DNA of 64,000 nucleotides. It comes from Sphingobacterium mizutaii (lineage in GTDB: Bacteria > Bacteroidota > Bacteroidia > Sphingobacteriales > Sphingobacteriaceae). The first letter of the stretch is position 1; the number at the start of each line of letters is the position of its first letter. Below, piece by piece: positions 35,671 through 44,074 of the stretch. The DNA is taken from contig NZ_LT906468.1 in NCBI RefSeq assembly GCF_900187125.1, positions 1,054,001 through 1,118,000 of the forward strand, in the 5' to 3' direction. Both the position numbers and the translations under genes were made by a program. The notes beneath the pieces were generated by a model. It was not told where the DNA came from and did no database searches. It saw only the letters and a program-made list of their open reading frames with translations.

Positions 35671-35716
35671 CTTAATATCTTATTAATTAAATAATTAGTT
35701 TTTAAAAGTAAATTTG
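35671..35716 (+). promoter_or_regulatory. Duplicated promoter, copy 2, of the surface nuclease locus
   Basis: TAAATTTG at 35709-35716 is the -7 element; the rest of the block matches 26037-26082 without gaps. It drives the second fimbrillin gene with a leader of about 90 bases, so this gene can be expressed together with the nuclease operon from its own promoter. Confidence 0.7.
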
Positions 35717-35784
35717 TTTCATAAAATATTTTAAAAAACAAAATATAAAGTATGCTTAAGGCAAAAAGATTGATTACCAAGATA

Positions 35785-35810
35785 TACTATAATACAATTA
35801 ATAAATTTCA
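35785..35810 (+). promoter_or_regulatory. Conserved leader upstream of the second fimbrillin
   Basis: These bases before ATG 35811 closely match 27750-27776. They are part of the duplicated 5' end of the fimbrillin genes. Confidence 0.5.
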
Positions 35811-36707
35811 ATGAAAACAAAACAATTATTAAGTGCAATGCTGGTTTTTACCGCAGTTATGACTTCTTGTAAAAAAGATGATTTTGAAAAAAACAAAAGT
35901 GTAAAAGATTCTGGAGTAGAATTTACTTCAAGGATTATGGGTGACCTTGCTACAAAAGCTTCTGGAAATCGTTGGGATGCTAATGATGAAATTGGTGTTT
36001 TTATGAAACAAGGTGTTGGTTTGAGTAAAGTTCTAGGAGCCAATAAAAAGTTCACTACAAAAGGTAATGGTAATTTCTCTTCAACTGGCGATGATATTTT
36101 AAATTATCCTGCAAAAGGACAAGTTGATTTTATTGCTTATTATCCTTTTTCTGCTGCAGTAAGTAAAAATTCGGTGGAGATCAATGTTGCTGATCAAAAG
36201 AATCAAGCAAAGATTGATGTTATGTACTCAGACAATGCTAGGGGATTAAACAAGAAATCTGGAACAGCGAAATTAGAGTTTTCACATATGTTGTCCAAAG
36301 TTGAAATTTTGGTTAAGGCTGGGACGGGAATTGCAAATTTAACTGGTTTAAAGGCGGGCCTAACTTCAATTCCTACAAAATCATTATTGGATTTGGCAAC
36401 CGGTAAAATAAACCAAGGTAGTACCGAAGTAAATGTAGAGGCCAAAGTTTCAGTTCAAAAAGCGGATCAATTGGTTGAAGCTATTTTGATTCCTGGAAAT
36501 TATGAAGGTAAGAAGATTGTTTTCTCCATAGCTAATGATAATTATACATGGACTATACCTGCAAATACCAAACTGGAATCTGGAAAAAGATATGCTTATT
36601 CAGTGACCTTATTGGGTTCTAAAGCAGTAAAATTAGAAGGAAACGCGACTATCACAAATTGGATTGCTGTACCTTCAGGACAGGTCGATGTAATTCAAGC
36701 AGACTGA
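35811..36707 (+). CDS. Fimbrillin-family lipoprotein
   Basis: This 298-residue lipoprotein has a lipobox ending at Cys20 (TAVMTSC) and one fimbrillin-like domain with VEFTSRIMG, RWDANDEIGVFMKQGVGLS, VDFIAYYPFS and AKLEFSHMLSKVEI. It is a clear paralogue of the N-terminal domain of the protein at 27777-29174 but lacks the second domain. It has its own copy of the locus promoter. It could be a pilus or surface-layer subunit that works with the larger fimbrillin and the nuclease fusion. Confidence 0.85.
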   Translation: MKTKQLLSAMLVFTAVMTSCKKDDFEKNKSVKDSGVEFTSRIMGDLATKASGNRWDANDEIGVFMKQGVGLSKVLGANKKFTTKGNGNFSSTGDDILNYPAKGQVDFIAYYPFSAAVSKNSVEINVADQKNQAKIDVMYSDNARGLNKKSGTAKLEFSHMLSKVEILVKAGTGIANLTGLKAGLTSIPTKSLLDLATGKINQGSTEVNVEAKVSVQKADQLVEAILIPGNYEGKKIVFSIANDNYTWTIPANTKLESGKRYAYSVTLLGSKAVKLEGNATITNWIAVPSGQVDVIQAD

Positions 36708-36886
36708 TTCAAATACTAGGCTTTGATCAACGAGAAAGATATTGATAATGTAAATGATAAAAAATCAAGATAGAAACAAAAAAATGGTTTTTTGTCTTGT
36801 TGCAAGTTTGGTGATACTAAATGAGGTAAGCGAAAGTTACAGGTTTGATTAAACCAAGGTTGCAGGAACTAAATTGTTAATAAATT

Positions 36887-36917
36887 AAAAATGGGGATCT
36901 AGTCCCCATTTTTTTAT
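36887..36917. terminator. Terminator shared by the second fimbrillin and parC
   Basis: AAAATGGGGA (36887-36896) and TCCCCATTTT (36903-36912) form a 10-bp stem flanked by a T-run on the plus side and an AT-rich tract on the minus side. It lies between convergent genes. Confidence 0.8.
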
Positions 36918-36918
36918 T

Positions 36919-39675
36919 TTAATTATCTTCTTCCTCTTGTTCATTTCCGCCGAACAACCCTAGTTGTCCATTATTGTCGATTTGAATATCATCTGGATTG
37001 GTGATTTCAAATGGGATGTCTTCAGGCTCTGCAGATTTTGTTTCCTTTGGTTTTTCAGGTTCCGAAACCGGTTTATCTGTCTTGATCTCTTTCTCTTCCA
37101 CAATTGGAGAAGCAGTTTCGATGATTTCTTTTTCCTCTGGTTCTGGAGAAATCGAGAGATCCTTTTCTTCAGATAAGAGTTTTATCTTTTGTACCGTATG
37201 GAAAGACAGCCTATTACCCTGAGCTTTCATCCCTTTGACATCCACGATTTCATTTAATTCTTGCTCTAAATGTTCATGGGTCTGGGATTTGCCTTTTAAG
37301 ATGTCCAATGAAACCACTGGGTTGTCATTATTGGTCAATAGAAGCAATTTGCTTTCCTCCGGAATGAAGCGAACTCGTTTGCCTACTGGGTTGTCATCGA
37401 AGTTGAATCTCTTGACGTAGTAAGTTCCAGATTTGCTGTCTTGGTGAATTGCTGTATAAATTTGTTCAGGGATGAATTTTTCCAAACGGATCATCTTCTC
37501 GTCGAAGTGATTGTTCAAGTCAAAGTTGGTCAATTCATAAGTACCATCATTAACCACCATGAGGATTTTATCATCACCATCGAATTCACCTAAGAACTTA
37601 CCTCGATTGTCAGCATTCAAGCGTTTTAAAATATCGTCATACCAGATTTTTCTCCCTGCAAGTGTTGAGACCCCAGCACTTTTGAAGGTTACTTTTTTAA
37701 CAGGGTATTTGCTGACGATATTTCCTTGGGAAGCACGGCCTTTGATTGCGATTTCTGCAAAATCCATATCAAAGTTCAGCTTGCGCAATTTTGAATGTGG
37801 CTTAAGCTGGATATTTACGATTTCGGCCTCTCCATTTGGATTGGCTGTAAAGTAAAGGATTTTAGTGCCTTTACTGGCTTTGCCGATATCGTAATCCTTG
37901 TCCCTCGTCACTGCCGTAACGGAGAAACGTTTGATGTAACTGGTTCCTGAAGCTCCATCTTTATAGATGGCATTGTATACAGTCCGGTCATCTCCTTTTT
38001 TGAAGACCGCAACATGGATGATGTCTTTTCCTACGAATACCTTGTCCTGAACTTTGACAACTGAATATTTACCATCTGCACGGAAAACAATGATGTCATC
38101 GATGTCGGAACAGTCTGAAACCAATTCATCCTTACGCATATTGGTTCCAATAAAACCTTCCTCGCGGTTAACATAAAGTTTTGCGTTGGCTAAGGCAACT
38201 TGAGTTGCTTCTACCTTATCAAATACTCGGAGTTCAGTTTTTCTTTCTCTTCCCTTACTGTATTTTCCACGGATATATTCAAACCACTTAATGGTGTATT
38301 CCGTAAGATTTCTTAAGTTCTTTTTAACCTCTTTGATTTCATCCTCAAGCGCTTTCATTTGCTCATCAGCCTTTTTGACGTCGAAGCGAGTGATGCTGCT
38401 CATCGGTTTATCGATCAATCTCTTGAAATCCTCTGGGGTGATTGCACGATAGAACTGATCAAAGAATGGTTCAAATAACTGATTCAAGACTTCTACCACG
38501 GTATCGAAATCGCCAGCATTCTCATAGTCAGCATGCTTGTACATGCCTTCTTGGATAAATATCTTCAGCAAGGAGCTAAAGAAAATCTTTTCCTGAAGTT
38601 CATGCAGCCTGATTTCAAGCTCTTGTTTCAATAAGTTCTTGGTCTGCTTGGTGTTTTCGATCAAGATGTCATTTACACTCATGAAATGAGGCTTGTTGTT
38701 CTTGATGACACAGGTATTTGGCGAAATGGAAGATTCACAGCCCGTGAAAGCATAGAGGGCATCTATCGTGACATCAGGTGAAATCCCTGGTGCAAGATGG
38801 ACGATGATTTCAACGAATTCTGCGGTGTTGTCTTCAATTTTCTTGATCTTGATTTTCCCTTTTTCATTGGCCGACACGATACTGTCGATCAATGAGCCAG
38901 TGGTTGTTCCGAATGGGATTTCGGTTATCGCTAATGTTTTTTTGTCGCGTTCCTCGATCTTTGCGCGGATACGGATTTTTCCTCCACGCTGTCCTTCGTT
39001 ATATCCCGTTACATCAGCCATCCCTCCAGTCGGGAAGTCCGGATAGATTGCGGGTCTTTCGCCTTTTAATACCTGGATGGAACCATCGATCAGCTCAATA
39101 AAGTTGTGCGGCATGATCTTGGTTGCCAAACCTACGGCAATACCTTCGGCACCTTGAGCCAAAAGCAAAGGGAATTTTACAGGAAGGGTGATAGGTTCTT
39201 TATTCCGGCCATCATAACTCAATTGCCAGTCGGTGGTATCCGGGTTGAAGACCACTTCATTGGCAAATTTGGACAGTCGACCTTCGATATAACGAGGGGC
39301 AGCTGCCGAGTCTCCCGTTATGGGATCTCCCCAGTTACCCTGGCAATCGATCAAAAGATCTTTTTGCCCTATTTGAACCATGGCATCACCAATGGAAGCA
39401 TCACCGTGAGGGTGGTATTTCATGGTATTACCGATGACATTCGCCGCTTTATTGTACCGTCCATCGTCCATTTCCTTTAGGGAATGGAGGATTCGACGCT
39501 GGACAGGCTTGAAACCATCATTGATATGAGGTACAGCGCGGTCCAATATGACATAAGAAGCGTAATCCAGAAACCAATTTTCATATAGTCCCGATAAGGG
39601 GATGGTATTGCTTTGTTGGTCTTGATTTGGGTTTGAGTCGTTATTCTCTTCTATATCGTTGATTTCGTCACTCAT
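36919..39675 (-). CDS. parC: DNA topoisomerase IV subunit A (GyrA/ParC family)
   Basis: This 918-residue protein is the DNA-cleaving subunit of a type IIA topoisomerase. It has the FKPVQRRIL block, YHPHGDASIGDAMV (from residue 87), and the catalytic Tyr129 in AAPRYIEGRLS. The C-terminal half has a beta-propeller-type region and then an acidic, low-complexity tail rich in Glu, Pro and Lys (from about residue 850). The N-terminus is also acidic. In the quinolone-contact segment the position of E. coli GyrA Ser83 is Ala93, with Asp97 kept; this looks like the ParC rather than GyrA type of the phylum. No parE lies next to it. Confidence 0.88.
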   Translation of the reverse strand: MSDEINDIEENNDSNPNQDQQSNTIPLSGLYENWFLDYASYVILDRAVPHINDGFKPVQRRILHSLKEMDDGRYNKAANVIGNTMKYHPHGDASIGDAMVQIGQKDLLIDCQGNWGDPITGDSAAAPRYIEGRLSKFANEVVFNPDTTDWQLSYDGRNKEPITLPVKFPLLLAQGAEGIAVGLATKIMPHNFIELIDGSIQVLKGERPAIYPDFPTGGMADVTGYNEGQRGGKIRIRAKIEERDKKTLAITEIPFGTTTGSLIDSIVSANEKGKIKIKKIEDNTAEFVEIIVHLAPGISPDVTIDALYAFTGCESSISPNTCVIKNNKPHFMSVNDILIENTKQTKNLLKQELEIRLHELQEKIFFSSLLKIFIQEGMYKHADYENAGDFDTVVEVLNQLFEPFFDQFYRAITPEDFKRLIDKPMSSITRFDVKKADEQMKALEDEIKEVKKNLRNLTEYTIKWFEYIRGKYSKGRERKTELRVFDKVEATQVALANAKLYVNREEGFIGTNMRKDELVSDCSDIDDIIVFRADGKYSVVKVQDKVFVGKDIIHVAVFKKGDDRTVYNAIYKDGASGTSYIKRFSVTAVTRDKDYDIGKASKGTKILYFTANPNGEAEIVNIQLKPHSKLRKLNFDMDFAEIAIKGRASQGNIVSKYPVKKVTFKSAGVSTLAGRKIWYDDILKRLNADNRGKFLGEFDGDDKILMVVNDGTYELTNFDLNNHFDEKMIRLEKFIPEQIYTAIHQDSKSGTYYVKRFNFDDNPVGKRVRFIPEESKLLLLTNNDNPVVSLDILKGKSQTHEHLEQELNEIVDVKGMKAQGNRLSFHTVQKIKLLSEEKDLSISPEPEEKEIIETASPIVEEKEIKTDKPVSEPEKPKETKSAEPEDIPFEITNPDDIQIDNNGQLGLFGGNEQEEEDN

Positions 39676-39798
39676 GAAATTTTCGTAAGATTTTGATGGG
39701 TTTGCAGGATTGATTTCCGCAAACCTCGTAAAAATACAAAATTCATTTTATTTGTCTTATTTTTAGGATTATTCTACAATCTATCAAAACCCTAACAG

Positions 39799-40602
39799 AT
39801 GAAAAGATTTTTGACCCTCATGTTTTTTTGCTTCTCCTTGAATTTTCTTTTTGCCCAAAGTGCAAATTATGGACTGAAAGAGAATATTGCCTATGTGTCC
39901 TCTGACTCGGATGCCTATAGCAAGGAGCGTTGTCAAGTGGATGTATATTACCCCAAGGACAAGAAAGATTTTGCTACCATCGTATGGTTTCATGGTGGTG
40001 GGTTGACGGAAGGTAAGAAGGAAATTCCTGCTTATCTGAAAGAGAAAGGGGTTGCTGTAGTAGGGGTGGGTTATCGACTTTCACCAAAGGTCAAGGTTGA
40101 AGATATTATCAAAGATGCTGCAAAAGCAGTTCATTGGACATTTGATCATATTGCTGAATTTGGTGGCAGTAATAAAAAGATTGTTCTTTCAGGGCATTCC
40201 GCTGGAGGATATTTGAACCTGATGCTTGCCTTGAATGCCCGCTATTTAGCTGATGAGGGTATCAATGCAGACGATCTATTTGCTGTTGTTCCCTTCAGTG
40301 CTCAATGCATCAGCCATTTTACGGCTCGTGCCGAAAAAGGAATCAATATCAATCAGCCTGTAGTGGATGAGTTTGCTCCCTTGTATTGGGTTCGAAAAAA
40401 CAAGGTTCCCATTACCTTGATTACGGGTGATCGTGAGCTTGAAATGGTAGGTCGATATGAAGAGAATGCCTACCTGGCCAGAATGTTTAAGATCGTAGGC
40501 CATCCCCAGGTTAAATTGTTGGAAATGGATGGATACGATCATGGAATGGCCTATCCAGCTTTCCCTCTTTTATTGAAAGAAATCGAACGCTTGAATAAAT
40601 AA
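39799..40602 (+). CDS. Exported alpha/beta hydrolase (acetyl-esterase/HSL-like)
   Basis: This 267-residue enzyme has a signal peptide ending at LFAQ (residue 20), the oxyanion motif FHGGG (64-68), nucleophile Ser134 in SGHSAGG, an acid in ITGDREL and the base in DGYDHGM near the C-terminus. This matches the hormone-sensitive-lipase-like esterases, some of which deacetylate sugars. It stands alone between divergent parC and dinB, so its substrate is not suggested by neighbours. Confidence 0.85.
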   Translation: MKRFLTLMFFCFSLNFLFAQSANYGLKENIAYVSSDSDAYSKERCQVDVYYPKDKKDFATIVWFHGGGLTEGKKEIPAYLKEKGVAVVGVGYRLSPKVKVEDIIKDAAKAVHWTFDHIAEFGGSNKKIVLSGHSAGGYLNLMLALNARYLADEGINADDLFAVVPFSAQCISHFTARAEKGININQPVVDEFAPLYWVRKNKVPITLITGDRELEMVGRYEENAYLARMFKIVGHPQVKLLEMDGYDHGMAYPAFPLLLKEIERLNK

Positions 40603-40615
40603 ATAAAAATTTATT

Positions 40616-40634
40616 TTACTAATATTTTTAGTAA
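40616..40634. promoter_or_regulatory. 19-bp palindromic operator before dinB
   Basis: TTACTAATATTTTTAGTAA is a perfect 7-bp inverted repeat with a 5-base spacer. Its right half overlaps the candidate -7 element. The same site with one change occurs at 47570-47588 before the dnaE-like gene. It is a good candidate for a damage-response (LexA-like) repressor site. Confidence 0.7.
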
Positions 40635-40639
40635 TTTTG
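40632..40639 (+). promoter_or_regulatory. Candidate -7 promoter element of dinB
   Basis: TAATTTTG matches TAnnTTTG exactly, ends 24 bases before the ATG at 40664 and overlaps the palindrome at 40616-40634, so a bound repressor would block it. Confidence 0.55.
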
Positions 40640-40663
40640 AATTGTTTCATATTTGGAATTACT

Positions 40664-41854
40664 ATGAATTTGGTTGATAATAAGCGGTTTGTGGCTCATT
40701 TGGACTTGGATACGTTTTTTGTAAGCGTAGAACGTCTGAAGAACAGTAAGTTCATTGGTAAACCCTTGATTGTGGGAGGAATGAGCGATAGGGCGGTCGT
40801 TTCGGCCTGCAGTTATGAGACCCGGAAATTTGGGGTGCATAGCGCGATGCCGATGAAGTTGGCTTTGCGTTTATGTCCGCATGCTATTGTGGTCCGCGGG
40901 GATATGGACAGTTATAGCTATTATTCAAGGGTGGTGACCGATGTGGTTCGGGAGACTGTTCCGGTCATGGAAAAGGCGAGTGTGGATGAGTTTTATGTGG
41001 ACCTGACAGGAGTTGACCGTTTTTTTGGGTGTAGTCAGTTTATGGTCGACCTGAAAGGGAAGATCCAAAAGGAGAGTGGCCTGCCAATTAGTTATGCACT
41101 GGCCTCCAATAAGCTGATCAGTAAAGTGGCGACCGATGATGCGAAACCGGATGGCCGCAAGGAAATCCTGCATGGTCTGGAGAAAGATTACCTAGCTCCT
41201 CTAAAGATTCAGCGGATGCCCGGAATAGGGGACAAGACCAGTATGCTCTTGCTGCAGATGGGCGTGAAAACGATCAAGATATTGAGTGAGATCCCTGTTC
41301 CGATGATGCATAACCTTCTAGGGAAAAACGGTATTGACCTTTCCCGAAAAGCCAATGGCATCGACCCTTCACCGATTATTCCCTATTCTGAACAAAAGAG
41401 CATCGGTACGGAAGAAACCTTTGTGCAAGATACCATCAACATGCAGTTCCTGAACAGTGAATTGATCCGGATGACCGAACGGCTGACTTTTCAATTGCGG
41501 AGACAGGAACGATTGACCGGCTGTGTCACGGTCAAGTTGCGGTATGCCAACTTTGATACGGTCAGTAAGCAGATGGTAATATCCTATACCGCCTCGGATA
41601 CCGTGCTGCTGAAGAAGGTCAAAGAGCTTTTTGCCAAGCTCTACGATCGTCGGATGCTGGTTCGGTTGATCGGAGTTCGATTCAGCCATCTGGTACAGGG
41701 TTCACAACAGATCAATCTGTTTGAAGATACCGAAGAGGCCGTGAGACTGTACCAGGCAATGGATGCAATGCGAGCGCGGTATGGCGACGAGGCCATCAAA
41801 CGAGCGATATCCCTAAAAGAAATCAATAAAAAGGACCGAAGTCCCCACTTTTAA
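40664..41854 (+). CDS. dinB: Y-family DNA polymerase (DNA polymerase IV type)
   Basis: This 396-residue translesion polymerase has the metal-binding residues Asp14 and Asp16 (HLDLDTFF) and Asp108-Glu109 (SVDEFYVD), a helix-hairpin-helix-like MPGIGDKT segment, the little-finger domain, and a beta-clamp-binding QQINLF near the C-terminus. I chose ATG 40664 because it follows the promoter and starts the conserved domain. The intact active site argues for an active DinB and not an inactive ImuB. A palindrome shared with the dnaE-like gene at 47619 overlaps its promoter. Its stop codon overlaps the stop of the convergent glycosyltransferase gene in TTAA. Confidence 0.9.
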   Translation: MNLVDNKRFVAHLDLDTFFVSVERLKNSKFIGKPLIVGGMSDRAVVSACSYETRKFGVHSAMPMKLALRLCPHAIVVRGDMDSYSYYSRVVTDVVRETVPVMEKASVDEFYVDLTGVDRFFGCSQFMVDLKGKIQKESGLPISYALASNKLISKVATDDAKPDGRKEILHGLEKDYLAPLKIQRMPGIGDKTSMLLLQMGVKTIKILSEIPVPMMHNLLGKNGIDLSRKANGIDPSPIIPYSEQKSIGTEETFVQDTINMQFLNSELIRMTERLTFQLRRQERLTGCVTVKLRYANFDTVSKQMVISYTASDTVLLKKVKELFAKLYDRRMLVRLIGVRFSHLVQGSQQINLFEDTEEAVRLYQAMDAMRARYGDEAIKRAISLKEINKKDRSPHF

Positions 41855-43059
41855 TATTCCTTGGAGTGCACCAATTTTAATGAAGAATTCTTATAGGTCA
41901 ACTCTCGGAAAGTATGGAGATAGGATGAGGCCATGATTTCCCAACCGTAATTTTCTAAACTAAAGGCTTGATAAGATTTTGCCAGAACCTGATATTCTTC
42001 AGTAGAATTCAGGACTGCATTTAATTGGTCGATCCAATGATCGGAATCATTGGAAGGAAGAAGGATTCCGTTTTTTTGATGCTGGACGGCATCGGTGATC
42101 CCTTCCAGAGAGGATGCAAGAACCAATGTGCCTGCTAAGGAGGCTTCTAGACAGACCAATCCAAAACCTTCCATATCCCCCAAAACCTGAATGTTGGGCA
42201 TCAAAAAAGCCGATGCATGCCCCAAAATCGATTGAAGATGCTGGAAAGGAATCTTACCGAGATGTTTTACCCGAGAATTGATGTTAGGGTCTTGCAGAAG
42301 CTTGCGGATCTCCCTTTCATCGGAGGGATATCCCAAAAAAAGAGTAATCAAGTGATAGGCTTTTTTAGGGAGCAAACGAAGGAATTTTTCTGTAAGACTG
42401 GCTTTCTGATTAAAAGGCCCAATCATTAACAGTTGAAAATCGGATGGCATATGTGGAATAACTTCTCTTAATAGCCAGGCGAAACCTTTTCGTTTAACAG
42501 GACGGCCCAATGTAACCAAGTATTTCTTGTTGAAGTCGATCTGTGGATAATAATGCTTAATCTGCTCCAACGGAACCGGCCTGCACTTGGCAATATCATG
42601 ATCTACACCATTTTTGATGACGGTTATTTTATCCTCGGAAATGCCACGCCGAATAGCAGCTTTTGCAGTGGCAGAGCTAACGGCTATGATGTGGTCATAT
42701 TCATTGAAACGGGGAAGGATCTTTTTTTGGAAATATCGCATTGGAAACACCACATCCAACCCATGCAGGGTAACCACTCTTTTCAAATGCTTATAGCCAG
42801 AATGAAAGAGGGCAAGCGAGGCAATAAGTCCGTCATTAAAATGGATCAGTTGAATATTAGGATGGAGTTCCAATATTCTTAGGATATTGCTATTGAGGTT
42901 CCAGAAAAACTTCAACAGACTTTCTTCACCTTTCCGATAAACCAGCATATGGACTTGAGCCTGGGAATGCTTGCTAAGGTTGTTGATCAGTTCAAAGCTT
43001 TGTTTTTCCATACCGCCTGTTGCGGGTGGATATTTATGACTAACAAATAATATTTCCAT
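41851..43059 (-). CDS. Glycosyltransferase family 4 protein
   Basis: This 402-residue GT-B enzyme starts FVSHKYPPATGGMEKQ, has the SSATAKAAIRRGISEDKITVIKNGVD block and an acceptor/donor motif MEGFGLVCLEASLAG in the C-terminal half. It is the last gene of a three-gene minus-strand operon, overlapping the flippase-like gene upstream by 20 bases. With the second glycosyltransferase it probably builds a glycolipid or cell-surface glycan. Sugar and acceptor are unknown. Confidence 0.85.
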   Translation of the reverse strand: MEILFVSHKYPPATGGMEKQSFELINNLSKHSQAQVHMLVYRKGEESLLKFFWNLNSNILRILELHPNIQLIHFNDGLIASLALFHSGYKHLKRVVTLHGLDVVFPMRYFQKKILPRFNEYDHIIAVSSATAKAAIRRGISEDKITVIKNGVDHDIAKCRPVPLEQIKHYYPQIDFNKKYLVTLGRPVKRKGFAWLLREVIPHMPSDFQLLMIGPFNQKASLTEKFLRLLPKKAYHLITLFLGYPSDEREIRKLLQDPNINSRVKHLGKIPFQHLQSILGHASAFLMPNIQVLGDMEGFGLVCLEASLAGTLVLASSLEGITDAVQHQKNGILLPSNDSDHWIDQLNAVLNSTEEYQVLAKSYQAFSLENYGWEIMASSYLHTFRELTYKNSSLKLVHSKEY

Positions 43060-44074
43060 TTTTCAGCGTAGAAGATTGTGAACTGTCCTTTTTGATAAAT
43101 AGGTAAAGAATAAACCCTACAGCTATCCAGAAGAGCTGTCTTGCACGACGAAGGATAGAGGCTGATATCCAGATGCTAGCGGTGCTGATACCTATGATCT
43201 GCAGCATCATTTTGTTTCCTAGTTCCTCGACCCCCAATTGTCCGGGAACAAATGCTCCAGCACTCTTAAATACAATAACCCCCATGTCCAACAACAGGCC
43301 ATGCATGGGCTGGACATCAAAACCTAAAAAAACAAGGATGAGATAGAATTCTAAACTCCCGATAACCCAATGTATGCTGGCTAAGAGGTAAGAGTACCAA
43401 AATAGCCTTGGATTGAATCGATATGATTTTCGGATATTGAATATCAATTGTACGATCTTTAACCTGAGTTTTTTCCAAAAACCCTTGGCCGTATTACTGC
43501 TCACAGGTTTTGACGTCGATCTGCTGAAGATGAGCCAATAGAAAAAAAATAAGTTCAAAAGGATCAGAAATGCAATAAAGACATAAAAGGCAATACCTAT
43601 ACTCTTTAACGCAGCTTGTCCAGCTTCCATTCCACTCAGCCAAAGGCAGGCAATCAGGAACAAGAGAATCTGTGAAAGCACAACCGTGATCCTTGAAGTC
43701 GCTACAGAGCTCAATGCTGTTTCGGTTGAGATGCCATAAGGTTTGAGCATTTCAGCTTTCAGCAAATCTCCTCCAACTATGCTGGTTGGGTTATATTGTC
43801 CAACGGTTTCACCGATCTGCCGTACTGCAAACATCTTCATCAGACTGATTTTCTGGCGATCATCGCCTAAGCAGACATGCCAGGACCAGGTACCAAAGAA
43901 ATAAGCCAGGAACGTTATTCCCAGGAGATAGATGAATTTATAGCCAATTGTAGCCAATTCCTTTTTTATTGCTGAGAAATCAGTGTTGAAGACATATACA
44001 GCAATAAACCCAAGGATGATGAGGATAAGGAATATTTTGATCTTTTTTTTGCTGATCCTTAATTTCCTGCCCAT
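43040..44074 (-). CDS. Lysylphosphatidylglycerol-synthase-TM/flippase-like membrane protein
   Basis: This 344-residue protein has about eight predicted transmembrane helices and the family marks QIGETVGQYNPTSIVGGDLLKAEML and GAFVPGQLGVEELG of the UPF0104/LPG_synthase_TM family. Such proteins move or modify lipids and often sit in glycolipid or glycan loci. It overlaps both neighbours (20 and 16 bases), so all three proteins are probably made together. It lacks the soluble transferase domain of MprF. Confidence 0.8.
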   Translation of the reverse strand: MGRKLRISKKKIKIFLILIILGFIAVYVFNTDFSAIKKELATIGYKFIYLLGITFLAYFFGTWSWHVCLGDDRQKISLMKMFAVRQIGETVGQYNPTSIVGGDLLKAEMLKPYGISTETALSSVATSRITVVLSQILLFLIACLWLSGMEAGQAALKSIGIAFYVFIAFLILLNLFFFYWLIFSRSTSKPVSSNTAKGFWKKLRLKIVQLIFNIRKSYRFNPRLFWYSYLLASIHWVIGSLEFYLILVFLGFDVQPMHGLLLDMGVIVFKSAGAFVPGQLGVEELGNKMMLQIIGISTASIWISASILRRARQLFWIAVGFILYLFIKKDSSQSSTLKNGNIIC

